Source: Centropus unirufus (lineage: Eukaryota; Chordata; Aves; Cuculiformes; Centropidae). From it: DNA of 64,000 bases. The DNA is taken from assembly GCA_013397695.1 (NCBI GenBank), contig VYZI01000113.1, forward strand, positions 370,023 to 434,022. The letters run 5' to 3'. Below the pieces are notes generated by a model. It did not search any database. It was given only the letters and a program-made list of their open reading frames with translations, and was not told the DNA's origin. A program made the translations under genes and the position numbers. This document shows, in pieces, positions 1-12,860 of this stretch. Every line of letters starts with the position of its first letter. The first letter of the stretch is position 1.

Positions 1-3000
1 AAGCAGAAATATTAGCAACATTTGAAAGCACCTTTTTAACACCTACGGATTCTTAATAACTGTAAGAATGCAAGGTAATTGGTGGGAGTTTAGAATGGAA
101 CATGATTGAAGACAGAGTCAGAATTAAATGTTTTAAAGTTACTGAGCATTTTCACTCTAATTTTTCCTTAAGGTATAGATGAGCAATTATTTGGTTTTTT
201 TAATCTGTTATTAAGTGTATGTATGTGCTTGTAGTGACTGTTATATGGAACTGCCTTTTATTCACCCATCAACATTTACCCTAGAGGAGGTCAATGATTT
301 AGGTGTTCAAGGAAAAGTATTTCATGAAATGTTGAGAAATGTGTAAACTCAAATCAACTTGCTCTTCTGAAATAGGTCTGTGCTAGGTTTAATTACCTCA
401 TGATTGACAAGAGTTTGGAGTATGTATAACCATAGCTTTCATGTGGATGAGTTGATATCTCTTCACATTGACTGAAGTGCTTAAGGAATTTAATCTCAAT
501 TTAGGGTCTCCTGTGAAAAAAGAAGAGAGGGTAAACATAACCTTAATGTGCTCTAAGAACTGCTAGAGGATTTAGTAATGTAAATGAGGAAATATGGACT
601 CAGTGGTGGGGAAAAATAAAGAGGAGAAAAAAGTAAATGTGACAATTAAGTGGTCAGGTATGTAACAGTTCTTTGAAATCTATAATGCTGATTAAGTCTA
701 TTCACTGTAATTTGGGTTCTTTTTCTTAGTGACTGGAGGATAACTGAAGAAATGCAGAAGCAATTCTTTATTCTTTTATTTGGGTAGAGATTAAATTTTT
801 AAAGTGTATTTTTATAGTTTGTAATGGTATTACTTCATATAGGTGATAACACAAGCCAGTGGGAGTGTTTCTCATCACACAATCCATACTCAACCAGTGG
901 GAAAACAGTTTGACAGAGTGGATGACTTTTTCATTCCATCTACAACCCTCATAATTTCCCATATAAGGTAAGTTTCAGTTAAATTATAATTAACTTTCAA
1001 ATGTACCATAAAATTGTCTTCAAAGAAGATAAAATTTAAAAACTTTAAAAAAATGGGACCATATCACCTATTTCAATATTTCTTTGGGACACCTTTCTTC
1101 ATAAACATGTTACATGTGAGTTTTATTGAAAACAAGCTAGATATCAGAATAAATACATTTATTAGAGTTTTTCTTCCATATCTCACCAAATGTTCAAAAG
1201 TTCCTCTGCTCTGTGTATTAAAAATAAGATGGAATATCGTCTGGGATTTCCTTGATGAATTTATAGGTGTAATATTCAAATAATTCACTAACTTAGGAGC
1301 ATAAAACTTAATTTTTAAATAAGACTAAATAATTTTCTTCTATTGCATAGACCAGTTACCATATATAGTATATACCATATTGTGTTATATGTAAGTTGTA
1401 TTGGAGTTTTTATTGAAATTTTTGGAATTTAAAAAGGAATTGTGATACAACATAATTTAACTCTTTACAAACAGACTTCAACTACATATTCAATTCTGTT
1501 CTCCTGTTTTTGAAACAAATCATGAATGACCACGTAACAAACTATTTAAATGCATAAACAATATCAGTCTTTATTTAATAGGTTCTGATTATATGATGTT
1601 AAATTGGTTGATATTGTAATCTTTGCCAGGAAACACTATAAATTCTTGGGACCTTAGATATTTCATTCAGTGAATGTAGGATTGTCTTGTGTTTCTGCAA
1701 AGAACAGACAAGTTCTGTGTGTGATATAAATGCTCTAAGTATGGAAGAATGGAACAAAATGACCACTTGGATTTTAAAAGATACATGGGACAAAGAAATA
1801 AAGCATGAAGAAAAGAGGGCAACAGTTAAGAGACAAAAAGCAGAAATCTTTTCAAGATCTTCCCGAAACCTCTTAAATGAAAATCTGAGGGGGTTTGCCA
1901 GTGCATTAGTTAAAATTTGAAAGATCATTTTCTTTTCATATTTTTTTCAGGAACATTTCTACCTGTAGGGATTGAAATATTCTGCAGGATTTGTGCATCT
2001 AAAGATTGCATTAGAATCTTTAGCACTTCATGTGTTTAGGCCTGTTTCTTTGCAAGTTGACACGGACCTATTTCGGCTAAAAATACCTCTGCAAATAATT
2101 CACTAAATTGTTTATTCTGTTCTTCTGAGTTCAAATTTCTGCAGAAATGCTTTCACTAGAATGATCCTAACTGTCCTACAATTATGACACATAACTTTTA
2201 GCTAAAATCTTGGATTCCTTCTGTATATATACACCTCTCTTAAAAAAGATACAATTTCTGATTGCAGTGAAATATGAAAACAGGCAAGTTAGGATGATTT
2301 TACAATTGATTCTATATTCTATTGATTTATTCTATACATCCCTGGGATTAATATAGACTTCTGTATTAAAATAAAAAATCTTCTCCTACAGTTTCATGAT
2401 CAAAGGTATATAGCAACCAGCTATATGTAATTTATTAAAGAATGTGTAAATGAATATAGCTGAAAAGTAAATTGACTCTGAGTACCACTACTGACGTATC
2501 TCTTAAATTGAGTAGGTTGTGTCCCTGAAGTAGTCTTGAGTCCTCACAGTAAGCCTTGGAAAAACGTTAAATAATTCTGCTACATTTGGAGCAGGTATGT
2601 CTTGAGAGAACAAAAGTTACTGCTTCATAAACTACCAAGTACAAGAGGTACTACTGCAACAGAACTGATGCTTAGATGCATTAATTTTCAAGTAAAAAAA
2701 GAATGATGGATAGGGATAATCATACGAGGGGAATCATGACTGAGAAAAGAAAAATAGGTCCAGTCCAAAGCTAACTGAGGAATTCATGTTGTCTTACTCA
2801 AATAATTTTAAATCGGTATTTTGCCTAAGTAGGTCAAATAGGTGCTTTCTGCTTTGCATGGTTACAGTTACCTTCAGCTGATGAGTCATTTCACCTGTAC
2901 TATATGCAACTTAGGAGAAAGATAATTAATGAACAAAAGGGAACCCACAGAAATAAAAAAGGAATATGGAATTCAATTAAACTGTGAAAGAATAACATTG

Positions 3001-3911
3001 AATAAGTGCATTCACAAAAAAAGTCTGAAATCTGACAAAAGGCCTCCAGTAGTTGGTTCAATGCAAAAATCATAGATTAGGAAGTTTTAACCAAGAAAAC
3101 AAATTTAACAGCAATAAAATGTTTTTACCTACTCATGAGCTTGCTTGAAATGCAAAGAATCTTATTTTAGTTTTCAAGAGCTATATATGTGAAGTTAGTC
3201 AGTCATGAAAGTATTTTACATAGAATGTCTGGTTCAAATAAAAATGAACTATGTTAGCAGTGTGTCAGGACAGGTTTTAAATTAACTATATTCATCAAAT
3301 TAGTTGTAATATAGAAAAAACTGTCCATTAAACCTAACTTGTCACCAGACAACAATAAAAATGCGTAATGGCAACATATGTTCACTAAAGATGCTAGGAA
3401 AAACAATAAAGTTGAGTTTAGTATTGTTTGGTGTACATACAAGCCAGGGGAGTGTTTTATGAGTGTGAACAGTGAGGAACAGCTACAAGGGAAGTAACTC
3501 CACTGGCTGAGTTTGCTGGCATAATTAACTGCTCAAGGGACCTATATATCTTTGACAGAAGTCAGTTTCCTTTCACCATTCAACACTAGCCCTTTCCAGA
3601 AAAATGAAAGCTATCTGTAGCTTGGTTTACTTACCTTTAGACTGAAATTATGAATGATGGAGCAGAGGACAGAGTGTACATGGCTTAATGAAATTAGCAT
3701 GCAGAACCAAACACGCATTCCTAAGCAAAAAAAAAAGGCATACCACTTCAAAATGTGAATTGTTTTGTAATAGAGTTAACAGAAGCTACCTACTACCATC
3801 AACAAAACATTACTGTCTACTGCATACTCTGTCCAATTGTTTATTATGTAATCACTATAAAAAAAACACAAGAAAGACATAGGCAAACAAGGCTTGTTGA
3901 CACAACAGAAA

Positions 3912-6878
3912 TCATAGAATCATAGAATTGTAGAATGGTTTGGGTTGAAAGGGACCTTAAAGGTCATCTAGTTCAAAACCCCCTTGCCATAGGCAGGGAC
4001 ACCTCCCACTATCCTGGGCTGCTCAAGGCCCCATCCAGCTTGGACTTGAACACTCCCAGGGAAGGTGCATTCCCAAATTCCTTGGTGCTAGTAACTCACC
4101 ACGCACATCATGAAGAATTTCTTCCTAGTGCCTAGTCTAAATCTTCCCCCCTCCAATTTAAAAACATTACTCCTCATCCTATTACTACATATCCTGGTAA
4201 AAAGTTCCTCACCAGCTTTCTTATAGGCCTCCATCGGGTACTGAAATGCTGCTATAAGGATTCCACGAAGCCTTCCCTTCTCCAGGCTGAACAAGTCAAA
4301 TTCTCTCAGCCTTTCACAGCAAAGGTGCTCCAGCCCTCTGGTTATATTTGTAGCCTTCTTCTGGACCCACTTGCACAGTTTCATGTCCTTCTTAAGTTGG
4401 GGATTCCAGAACTAGACATGGTACCCCAGGTGGGGTCTCACAAGAAAAGGGCAGAAGGCCAGAATCGCCTCCCTCAACCTGATGGCCATAATTCTTTTGA
4501 TCCAGCCCAGGATATGATTGCCCTCTGGGCTGCAAGAGTGCATTGCAATCTCATGTCAAGCTTCTGATCAATGAACACTCCCATTTCCTTTTCTTCAGGG
4601 CTGCTCTCAATCACATCTTCCCCTGTCTTATATTGAAATCACAGATTGCCCCAACCCAGGTTTAGGAACTTGGACCTGGTCCTGCTGAACCTCTTCGAGG
4701 TTCACACAGGTGCATTTCTCCACCTTGTCCAGATTCCTCTCGATGGCAACCTGTCCTCTTGTTGCAAGAACTGCACCACTTAGCTTGTTGTCATTCGCAA
4801 ACTTGCTGAAGCTGTACTTGGCTTTGCTGTCTGTTTCATTGATGAAAATATTAAACAACACTGCACCCAGTATGGACCCCTTAGGGACACCACTTGTCAC
4901 AGATATCTCTCTGAAGGTTGAGCCATTAACTATTACCCTCTGAATGTGACCATCCAAATAATTCCTTATCTACTGGAGAGTTCACCCATCAAATCCATCT
5001 CTCTCCAATTTAGAGATAAGGATATTGTGGGGGACTGTGTTAAAGGTTTTACAGAAGTCCAGATAGATTACATCCAGTGCTTTTCCTGTGTCTACTGTTG
5101 TGGTTACTCCATCATAAAAACCTCTAGGTTGGTCAGGTAGGACATGCCCTTGATGAAGGCATGCTGACCGTCTCAAGTCATCTCCCTGTCCTCCATGTGC
5201 TTTGGCATAGCTTCTAGGAGGATCTGTTCCATGACCTTCCCAGGCATAGACATGAGGCTGAAAAGTCAGCAATTCCCAGGGTCACCCTTTCTAACCTTTT
5301 TAAAAGTGGGCAGTGTTGCCCTTCTTCCAGTTACCACGGTCTTCTCCTGGCTGCCGTGGCTGTTCAAATATCATGGAGAGTGGCTTAGCAATCACATCAG
5401 ACAATTCCCTCAAGACTCTTGGATGCATCTCATCAGGTCCCATAGACTTGTATATGTTCAGGTTCCTCAAGTGGTCGTGAACCTGATCTTCCCCAGCAGT
5501 GAGAGCGGCTGTACCCCTTAGCCTTCTTCTTGCTGTCCATTGACCCAGGAGAGGTAAGGAAAGTAGTTCAGTGAAGACTGAGGCAAAATAGTTGTGTACT
5601 AGTCTGTCGATACAAGGTTACCATTTATCATTTGGGGTACGCTTTCTTTAACCTTTCTTTTCTGAATAATGTACCTGTACAAACTCTTCTTGTTAGTCTT
5701 CACTGCCCTTGCCAAGTTCAGCTCCAGCTGCCCCCTGGCCTTGCTGACCCCATCCCTACACATCTAGGCAGTGTTCCTGTACTCTTCCCAGGTTACCTGT
5801 TCTTGCTTGCACTGCCTGTGAAGCTCCTTCTTGGTCTTCAATTTGACCAGCAGGTCTTGACTCAGCCACACTGGTCTCTTCCCTTCCCGGCTTGCCTTCC
5901 CTACATCTGGGGACTGAACACACTTCTGCTTTATGGAAAGCATCCTTAAATATTTGCCAGCTCCGTTCTGCTCCATTGTTCCTGAGGATCACATCCCAGG
6001 GGGTCCTACTGATGAACTCCTGAAAGAGCTCTCCTGAAATTTAGGGTCCTGAAAGTACTCCTCACCTATCCCATATACACAGGACCTTGAATTCCACCAG
6101 TACAAGATCACTGCACTCCAGGCTGCCTTCCTTCTTGATGTCAGTGATGAGATCCCTTGCATTGGTGACCATCAGCTCCAGTATCGCTTGTCCTCTGGTA
6201 GGGGTGTCATTACCAGGGTTAAGAAATCATCTTCAATGCACTCTAAGAGTCTCCTATATTATTTATCTTGCCATGCTACTTTTCCAGTGTATGTCAGGGT
6301 CATTGAAATCCCCCAATAGGAGAGCTTGCAAGCATGAATCCTTCTGTATCTGGAGGATGGTTCTTCTTGATCGGGTGGCCTGTAAGATGCACTGACCAAA
6401 AGGTTCCTTTTGTTGCCACAGCGTTTTATTCTGATACATAAGCTTGCTACCTGTTTGTGGCTACTCTTCAAAGACAGCTCTTACGTTTTCTTATAGGGAG
6501 TGCAACACCACCACCCCTCTTTCCCAGTCTGCCCCTTCTGAAGAGGCTATAGTCATTGATTACCGCACTCCAGTCATGGGATTCATCTCACCAAGTTTCA
6601 GTAATGGCAATCAGTTCATAACTTTCTAGCAACACGTTTGCTTCCACAAACTCCTCCTTTTTGTTGCCCAAGCTGCATGCATTTGTATTGGGACATTACG
6701 GCTTGTCTGTTGGCTACATTCCCTTCTTAGTAGAATAGCCTTTATTTCCCTTAGGGTGGCTCTTCCTACTCCTTCCCTCATCATTCCCTGTAATAGAAAT
6801 GACAGAGGAGAACACTACCTGGGCATCCAGTCCGTTCGCCATTCTTCACCCAGGCTCTGAAGTCCCTCTAAATTTTAA
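3912..6878 (-). mobile_element. CR1 LINE, 5'-truncated, ~3 kb, antisense within FSTL5 intron
   Basis: Read on the minus strand, the element ends at 3912 with the CR1 tail of imperfect 8-bp units (TCATAGAA, TCATAGAA, TTGTAGAA on the plus strand). This is preceded by the conserved 3' UTR (plus strand: GGTTTGGGTTGAAAGGGACC). It continues through recognisable ORF2 reverse transcriptase and endonuclease sequence up to about 6878, in the segment between ORF1 and ORF2. ORF1 is missing, so the copy is 5'-truncated, as most CR1 copies are. It lies in reverse orientation to FSTL5. The 5' boundary is good to about 30 bp. Confidence 0.93.
4640..6710 (-). pseudogene. CR1 ORF2 relic (endonuclease + reverse transcriptase), inactivated
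   Basis: In an intact CR1, ORF2 encodes an APE-type endonuclease followed by a reverse transcriptase. Here the pieces lie in different minus-strand frames separated by stops and frameshifts. Endonuclease motifs are AITETWWDESHDW (about 6560-6600) and SASYRPPDQEE (about 6350-6390). The linker/RT N-terminal part is KRPVWLSQDLL (about 5850-5885). RT motif A is VIYLDFCKTFNTVPHNIL (about 5020-5075). The motif B region is GVPKGSILGAVLFNIFINE (about 4835-4890). Motif C, normally FADD, reads FAND at about 4785-4800. The altered catalytic Asp and the broken frame both say it is dead. Confidence 0.88.
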
Positions 6879-9837
6879 ACGTATACAAACTTATTCCTTC
6901 TGTGAATGCACCTTTTAAAAATTGAGTAAATATATTTTCAATACTTGATCTTATATATTTACTGAGAAGAATATCTTATTTAGACAGCAATTTGTTGTGC
7001 CAAAGCTGTTCAAAGCAGCCAGTGATCTGGTTCTGCTAATACCATTCCTTTTTGTAAAAATAGGCATTCACAATTAGTATGTGTGATGACTACAAAAAAG
7101 ATGACTTATACAATAGTCATAAAAATATATTCTTGGAAACCTAAGGAGCAAAAGGACTGATAATTTCAGCGCCACTATTCATAAATTGAAGTGAACAAAA
7201 GAGGATTGGAATAAATTAAGGTCTATCATTATACTGCTCTAAAATATTTCCAAAGCAATATGAAATGAACTCACTGAATTGGAGCAACTCTAACTTTTTA
7301 GATGTTTTAATCTTTTAGCAAGCATTTTAAATATCATATAGTTACTTAACAAGTGGAAGAATGAGCAATCAACTTACTGGGGAGATGGCTCAGAATCTGA
7401 ATAGAGATAAAAATATTCTCAATTTGAGTTCTCTCTCTTCTATTTCTCTGTTGTGTATTGTAATAGGGGGAGTAGTCATCCTAAAGTTATACTTATTCAT
7501 TTGTACAAGAAAAAGACCAAAAACTAAGCTTTTATTTAATATGTAATTGGAATGTTCTGCCAGTGTAATCCTGTGAAGCTTTTTAAATGAAACCCATGTA
7601 GGGTGGTGATTCAGTAAATTCACACTGTTCACTTTGTTTAAGCCCCTACGGAGGTGTGAAGTAGCTGAAGGACTGAGAGCATTTTCAGTATTTGTGGGCA
7701 AGTAAGCAAACAGAAAGTATTTTGTTTCAAAAATTCTACATTTCAGAAAAATCTCTCTTCAGTGGTTTGCACTTTGTAATTTTGTTTGTAATTTTTTTAT
7801 TAAAAAATGGCAGGGGTAAATGGCGAATCAGCTGTAGATAAAACATCAAGAGGAGAGATAGAACTCATTTGGGGGTTGAATTTCTCACATAGGAAAAATT
7901 ATTTTGCTTAAAGAAAAGGGGCGATATAATATTTTAAAAATTCAGTTAACAAGGCATGTTAGGGGAGTAGTAAGTTTGAAACAGTTGTTTCAAACAGGAT
8001 CTTTTACTACACAAGTATATACATTTATAAAAAAAACCAGTAACAGAATCCTTGTCAGTTTTACTCAGGGTTACATTAACTCTGAAATAGAACAACTCAC
8101 AAGATAAGTCTTTGCCCTACAGCTATGTCAATGGCCTTCAGAGAATGATGGACGATATACAGTTTCCACGTGTAATAACTGTCTGTTTAGGTTTGAAAAC
8201 AATGTCAAGCCTTTCTAGATGTGGAAAGGAGCATTAGAATGTGGCACTGCTGAAATTCAGGCAATTATTGCCAACTTTCTGGCTCTGGGAATAAGTTTCT
8301 CATTAAGCCTTTCCCCAGCACTAGCAATAAGGAAAAAAGGTACTTAGATACCACTGGGATGAAGATGCGAAGTTATGCACAGATGTGTAACATCTCGTAA
8401 CTAGGAAACCTTCTGTAAAACTGGGTGAGTCATTAAAGATTTTAGTCACGTTTCTGTTTTTCAGGTTCATTTACCACTTACTAATACTTAACACATTCTA
8501 CCAAGGATATTTGCACAATACATTTTGTACAATTAATTGAAATTCAGCTTCTTGTTATGGAACAGAACCACAGAAAACAGAGCAGGAAGTAGTACACATT
8601 TTAATTTTTTTAATCATGAGCAAAGCATTTTTGGCATAGATAGGAAGAATAATAATGTAACAGACACACAAGAGCAGTCAGATATTTAAGAAGAAAAAGG
8701 AGTTTCTGTTCGTTCCTCTAAAGCAAAATATTCCCATTGTGCTATGCAATAGTCAAATCTATTTAGGCTGTATATACTCGATAAAGAATTTGACAGGAAT
8801 TTTATGTAAAACCAGCATTCCTTTTTTGAAAACATAATTACCTGTTTCCCTACAGTAACAGGGGGATTGGATCTTGTTTGAAAGCAGCTAACCACCTTAG
8901 AGGACAGTGATTAAATAGATATTTTGGACCATGAAAGGGAACTAGCCGTGTAAATCCTTTTGTGGTAATATGCAGGGCACTCACAATTTTTTTATATGTG
9001 GGAGTCATCTGTTATATACACTTTGAATATTTATATTAAAAGAAAAATTGTTTTTACCCTTTATAACTTTCATAAACAATGGAAATTAAGGTCATGGTTG
9101 TTCTGTGAAAAATAATGTGAAAATCAGATGGGATAAAAGAGAGTATGACTTGTAAAAACTGATAATACTGATGTTAAAAAATACCCCATAAGATTTGCAA
9201 AATTAATGCCATTTGAAATATGAATTTAATATTCATGCTTCATGGCATAAGTTACTTCTCGGTGATATGCAAAACGAACAAGTTTTTTCCAGATTCACTT
9301 GTTGAAAGATTTTACATCATCTGAGGCATTTGATACTCTGATGAAAGAGAGAGGAGTAATTTTGGTAGAGCATTAATCTGACTTCCTATAGATTCCTTAG
9401 TTTGTCAGCTTGGCAATGAGAGTTTTCAGGTTAACCATTTTGCAGTAGATAGGTAATGGAGTAGTGGTAAGTATGAGAAACATTGTGCAAAAGTATGATA
9501 GAATTCATGAGCTTACTGTTCCCTGTTTTTAAGTTACATACAGGTTTACAGCTCCGTAAAACTAGGTCCCAAAGCCCATATTTTAAAGGCATTTAAAATG
9601 CTTTCAAAGTACTTTAAAAAATCTGGTTCTGAATACATACTTTGAGCAAATAGAATTATTACTACAATTTATAACACATTCTTAACTTAGTCATTACATT
9701 TATTCTACTTTTAAATATGTGGTTTAGGTGTTTTCATTACAAAAAAAATAATCCATATGAGTTTCACTTAATTACTAATTTTTTGAGTATGTATCTTGCA
9801 ATTAGTACCTCTTACAATATTCTTCCTGTTTATTTTA

Positions 9838-9890
9838 AGTTAGTATGGACAAGTTATTTTTATCTACCTCAGTTTCCCTTCGTCTGTGTA
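9838..9890 (+). repeat. Possible MIR-like SINE core fragment
   Basis: The stretch reads GGACAAGTTA, then CTACCTCAGTTTCCC and CGTCTGTGTA. It follows the order of the conserved MIR core (GGGCAAGTTACTTAA, CCTCAGTTTCCTCATCTGTAAAA). MIR remnants exist in bird genomes. Only about 50 bp match and the downstream MIR part is not evident, so it may be chance. Confidence 0.3.
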
Positions 9891-9924
9891 CTGTGAAGCT
9901 CATTAGTTTTTATGGAAAGCTAAT

Positions 9925-10290
9925 GACTCTGTGTGGAGGAGTAACCCTAGATAGCAGCTGAGCCCCCAGTCAGCAGGAGCAACAGGAACTTGGGAAGGAA
10001 TTTTACTGTTGGACATGGTGTTATGTGGCATGGAATATCCCTTTAGTTAGTTAGGGTCAGCAGTCCTAGCTGTATCACTACTCAGCTTCTTGCGCACCCC
10101 ACGCTTACTCATAGGCAGAGCAGAATGATAAACAGAGAAGGTCTTGATTTTGTGTATATTCTTCTCAGGGACAACTAAAATATTGCTGGATTGTCAACAC
10201 TTTTTTCACAAATCTAAAACATCACACCATATAGGCTAGTATGACAAAAATTATCTCCATCCCAGTGACACCCAGCATACTACTCATAAA
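9925..10290 (+). mobile_element. Old avian LTR-like interspersed repeat (ERV-type, family not named)
   Basis: This GC-richer block in AT-rich intron contains a series of short phrases in the order I recognise from an abundant avian endogenous-retrovirus LTR: TTATGTGGCATGGAATAT, AGTTAGGGTCAGCAGTCCT, CAGCTTCTTGCGCACCCC, CTCAGGGACAACTAAAA, TCAACAC near 10195 and ATCTCCATCCCAGTGACACC. It is clearly diverged, with several small indels. No coding retroviral sequence, primer-binding site or second LTR is visible, so it is probably an old solo LTR or fragment. The family name is not certain from sequence alone. Confidence 0.55.
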
Positions 10291-12344
10291 GAAAGTGCTA
10301 CAGAGTTGCTAAGTACTATTATTCCCATTTCTCTTAGCTCTTTATCACAATGTATGACTGAAAATCTCAGAGTACAATCTTTATTATTAATTCACATGAA
10401 GTGAAGAAATTCACATGAAGAAAGAAACAATCTCACATTTCAGAATTCTGGCATGTACTCCAACTGGAGATTCCCACTTGTATTAACTGTAGAATAAATT
10501 ACTGAAAATGTGAAGATTTCATCTCATGTCTTGCAAGCTTGCACAGGATCCCGATGTGCACTCTGACAAATGCCTTTATATGCTGTCTGATACTGTGCGT
10601 GATTTCACTGCATGGAAGAGATAGGAAAGTTGAAATTCTCATAAATATTAGTCAGGGATTAATGAACAGTGGGCAGCTTCTGCATATCAATGTATATAAG
10701 AGGGAACTTTGCAATAAAAACACCACCATGTAGCAATAAATCATTTGGAAAAAGTGAAGGTGCTCTGAAGTATCATTTGTTTTCCAAAAGCCTATTCATA
10801 AAAAAACAGGCTAATAGTACATAAGTAACAGACACAATTTCATTGCATGATTATAAATGGTGATTATGAGTGAATCGGGTACATGCAGGAGGGAAAGTTT
10901 GTGTTGGGGAAAAAGATGGAATAAAAAAAATGAGCATTTTTGCAATTTTTATCATAAATCTCTTATTTATGTACTGAAATCAACATGGAGTATATGCTAC
11001 AGGAAGCCAAAGAATTAAAAAGAAAAAAAAAGAAGAAATGTTAAAATTTTAGTAACCAAACAAGTAACAAGTACTCAAGTGATACTTTCAAACTCAGGTC
11101 TGTATCTCTCACTGGACACTCATCTTCCTGTTACAACAGTTAGTCCAATTTACACTATACTAACTGGCAGAACAACTTATGCAGTATGGTTTTTTTTAAA
11201 TACTTTTCAACATCCAAGTGTTTTTGAAGATCTATATTATGATGGCTTTGGGAGTTGTGTTCAGCTATGCATAGAACATAATGCAACATTGAGTAGTAGT
11301 GCAGACTTCTTTACTCAGATTTAATAGCTTTGCTTTACTTTGGAAAAAATAGGATAGCTAAATCTTAGCACATGCATTTGCTGATTTGGTTTATTGAGAC
11401 CTCCAAGAATACTTGCCTACCAATATCAATTTTGTGAAATTTCCCTGTCACACTGGGTCTACAGAAACCACTAGAGGACAACATTTTATTTCAGTTCTGG
11501 TAATTATTACATACAGCTTTTTGGGGTTCCCCAATCTGTGTAATCCAAAGCTGCTTTTAACCTTAGTGTCATGTTACTTGACAAATTTGGCAACAACTAC
11601 TTTTCACAGTTAATAATCTGACACTGGCATATTGCAAAGGTTCTTAGTACTGGAAAGCAGGGAAGAATAGACAAATTCCCTTGGTAGTTTGAAAGCAACT
11701 AGGTTGTTGGATAGTAGGCTAATATTTATTTTCAACTGGTCATTGTTATGGGCAAGAAGGCAACTGTCCTGAAGCAAGTATCTGTGACCTATCACTGTTT
11801 TCCCCAATCTATCCAACATGTTCTTCTTCATTTAAATCAATAAACTGCAAAGGAGTGACCATCCCAGCCGCAGAAAATCCTTCTTTCCAAGTGAAATTAT
11901 AGCTGTTACGGTTGTATAGTTGTAACATTATACAACCAGTTCATAAACTTCCTGAATTTGGAGAACAATGTGTTGTCAAGGAGTAAAATTTATTTTGAAG
12001 ATAAATGAAAGACAAGTAATTGTGAAAGTTATTAGTACCTCACCTGTGAAATTCACAATTAAGTAAGAACAGAAGTGGTGTAAGATTATTTTTTACAGAA
12101 CAAATATTTTCTAGACAGTGGATGTAAAAGGGGTTTCTAAACCACCAGTCTTCAGAAAGATAGATTCTTCTGAATAATAGATCTCTGTGTGTGTATGAGC
12201 TATGTTACTGTGAAAAATCACAACTAATTTATTGAGATTTGCAAGAACTGGCTGCTTCTTAAAATCTTAACATTAAATGAATGAGTGGCATATGATTAAA
12301 ATCTGTTATATTTATGCTATTTTGATTGTATGAACAAAGCCAAA

Positions 12345-12860
12345 AGGTTGGTGATTCATATATTCACAGGCCATAAGAGACCATGACAACATCTGGTCTG
12401 ACTTTATATATATACCATAGACTTTTAACATTTCAAATAGTCATCCAGAGATTCATATAGTGTATCTGATAGTTCTGACATTACTTGTACTTGAGTTTGG
12501 CTCTTTCCAAAAAAGAGCATAGACTTTACCTGGAGATTCTCACAAAAAAACCCTGATCCCCTCTGCAGTAGTTTGTTACAATGGTTTATTGTCTGCATTG
12601 TTAGAAAAAAATACCTATTTTAAATTTATCCGATTTCAGTTTGCATTTATTATTATCTTTCTTCTGCAAAATTAAAGGCATCATTACTAAAGCGTTTATT
12701 CTCACCATTCAGGTATATGTATGTTGTTAATACACATCAATTGTATTTTCCCTAAGCTAAATATCTTTGACTCTCTCAGACTCTTACTGAAAATCATTGT
12801 GTCCATCCCTCAAGTAATTCTCAGATTTTTTCTTTCTCCTAGTTTTTTGGTATTGCCTTT
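12345..12860 (-). mobile_element. Ancient L3/CR1-L-type LINE 3' fragment
   Basis: On the plus strand the phrases CCATAAGAGACCATGACAAC, ATCTGGTCTGACTT, TGGAGATTCTCAC, TTTGTTACAATGGTTTATTG, TTAGAAAAAAATACCT, TTTTCCCTAAGCTAAATAT and TTTGACTCTCTCAGACTCTTA occur in the order of the reverse complement of the 3' region of an ancient amniote CR1-L/L3-like LINE, familiar from turtle and crocodile genomes. The divergence is high and there are internal gaps, in line with insertion before the bird radiation. The element's 3' end is at the left. Confidence 0.65.

Noticed and set aside
4325..6629. Several plus-strand open frames of 60-108 codons
   Set aside because: All are antisense shadows of the CR1 ORF2 relic on the minus strand.
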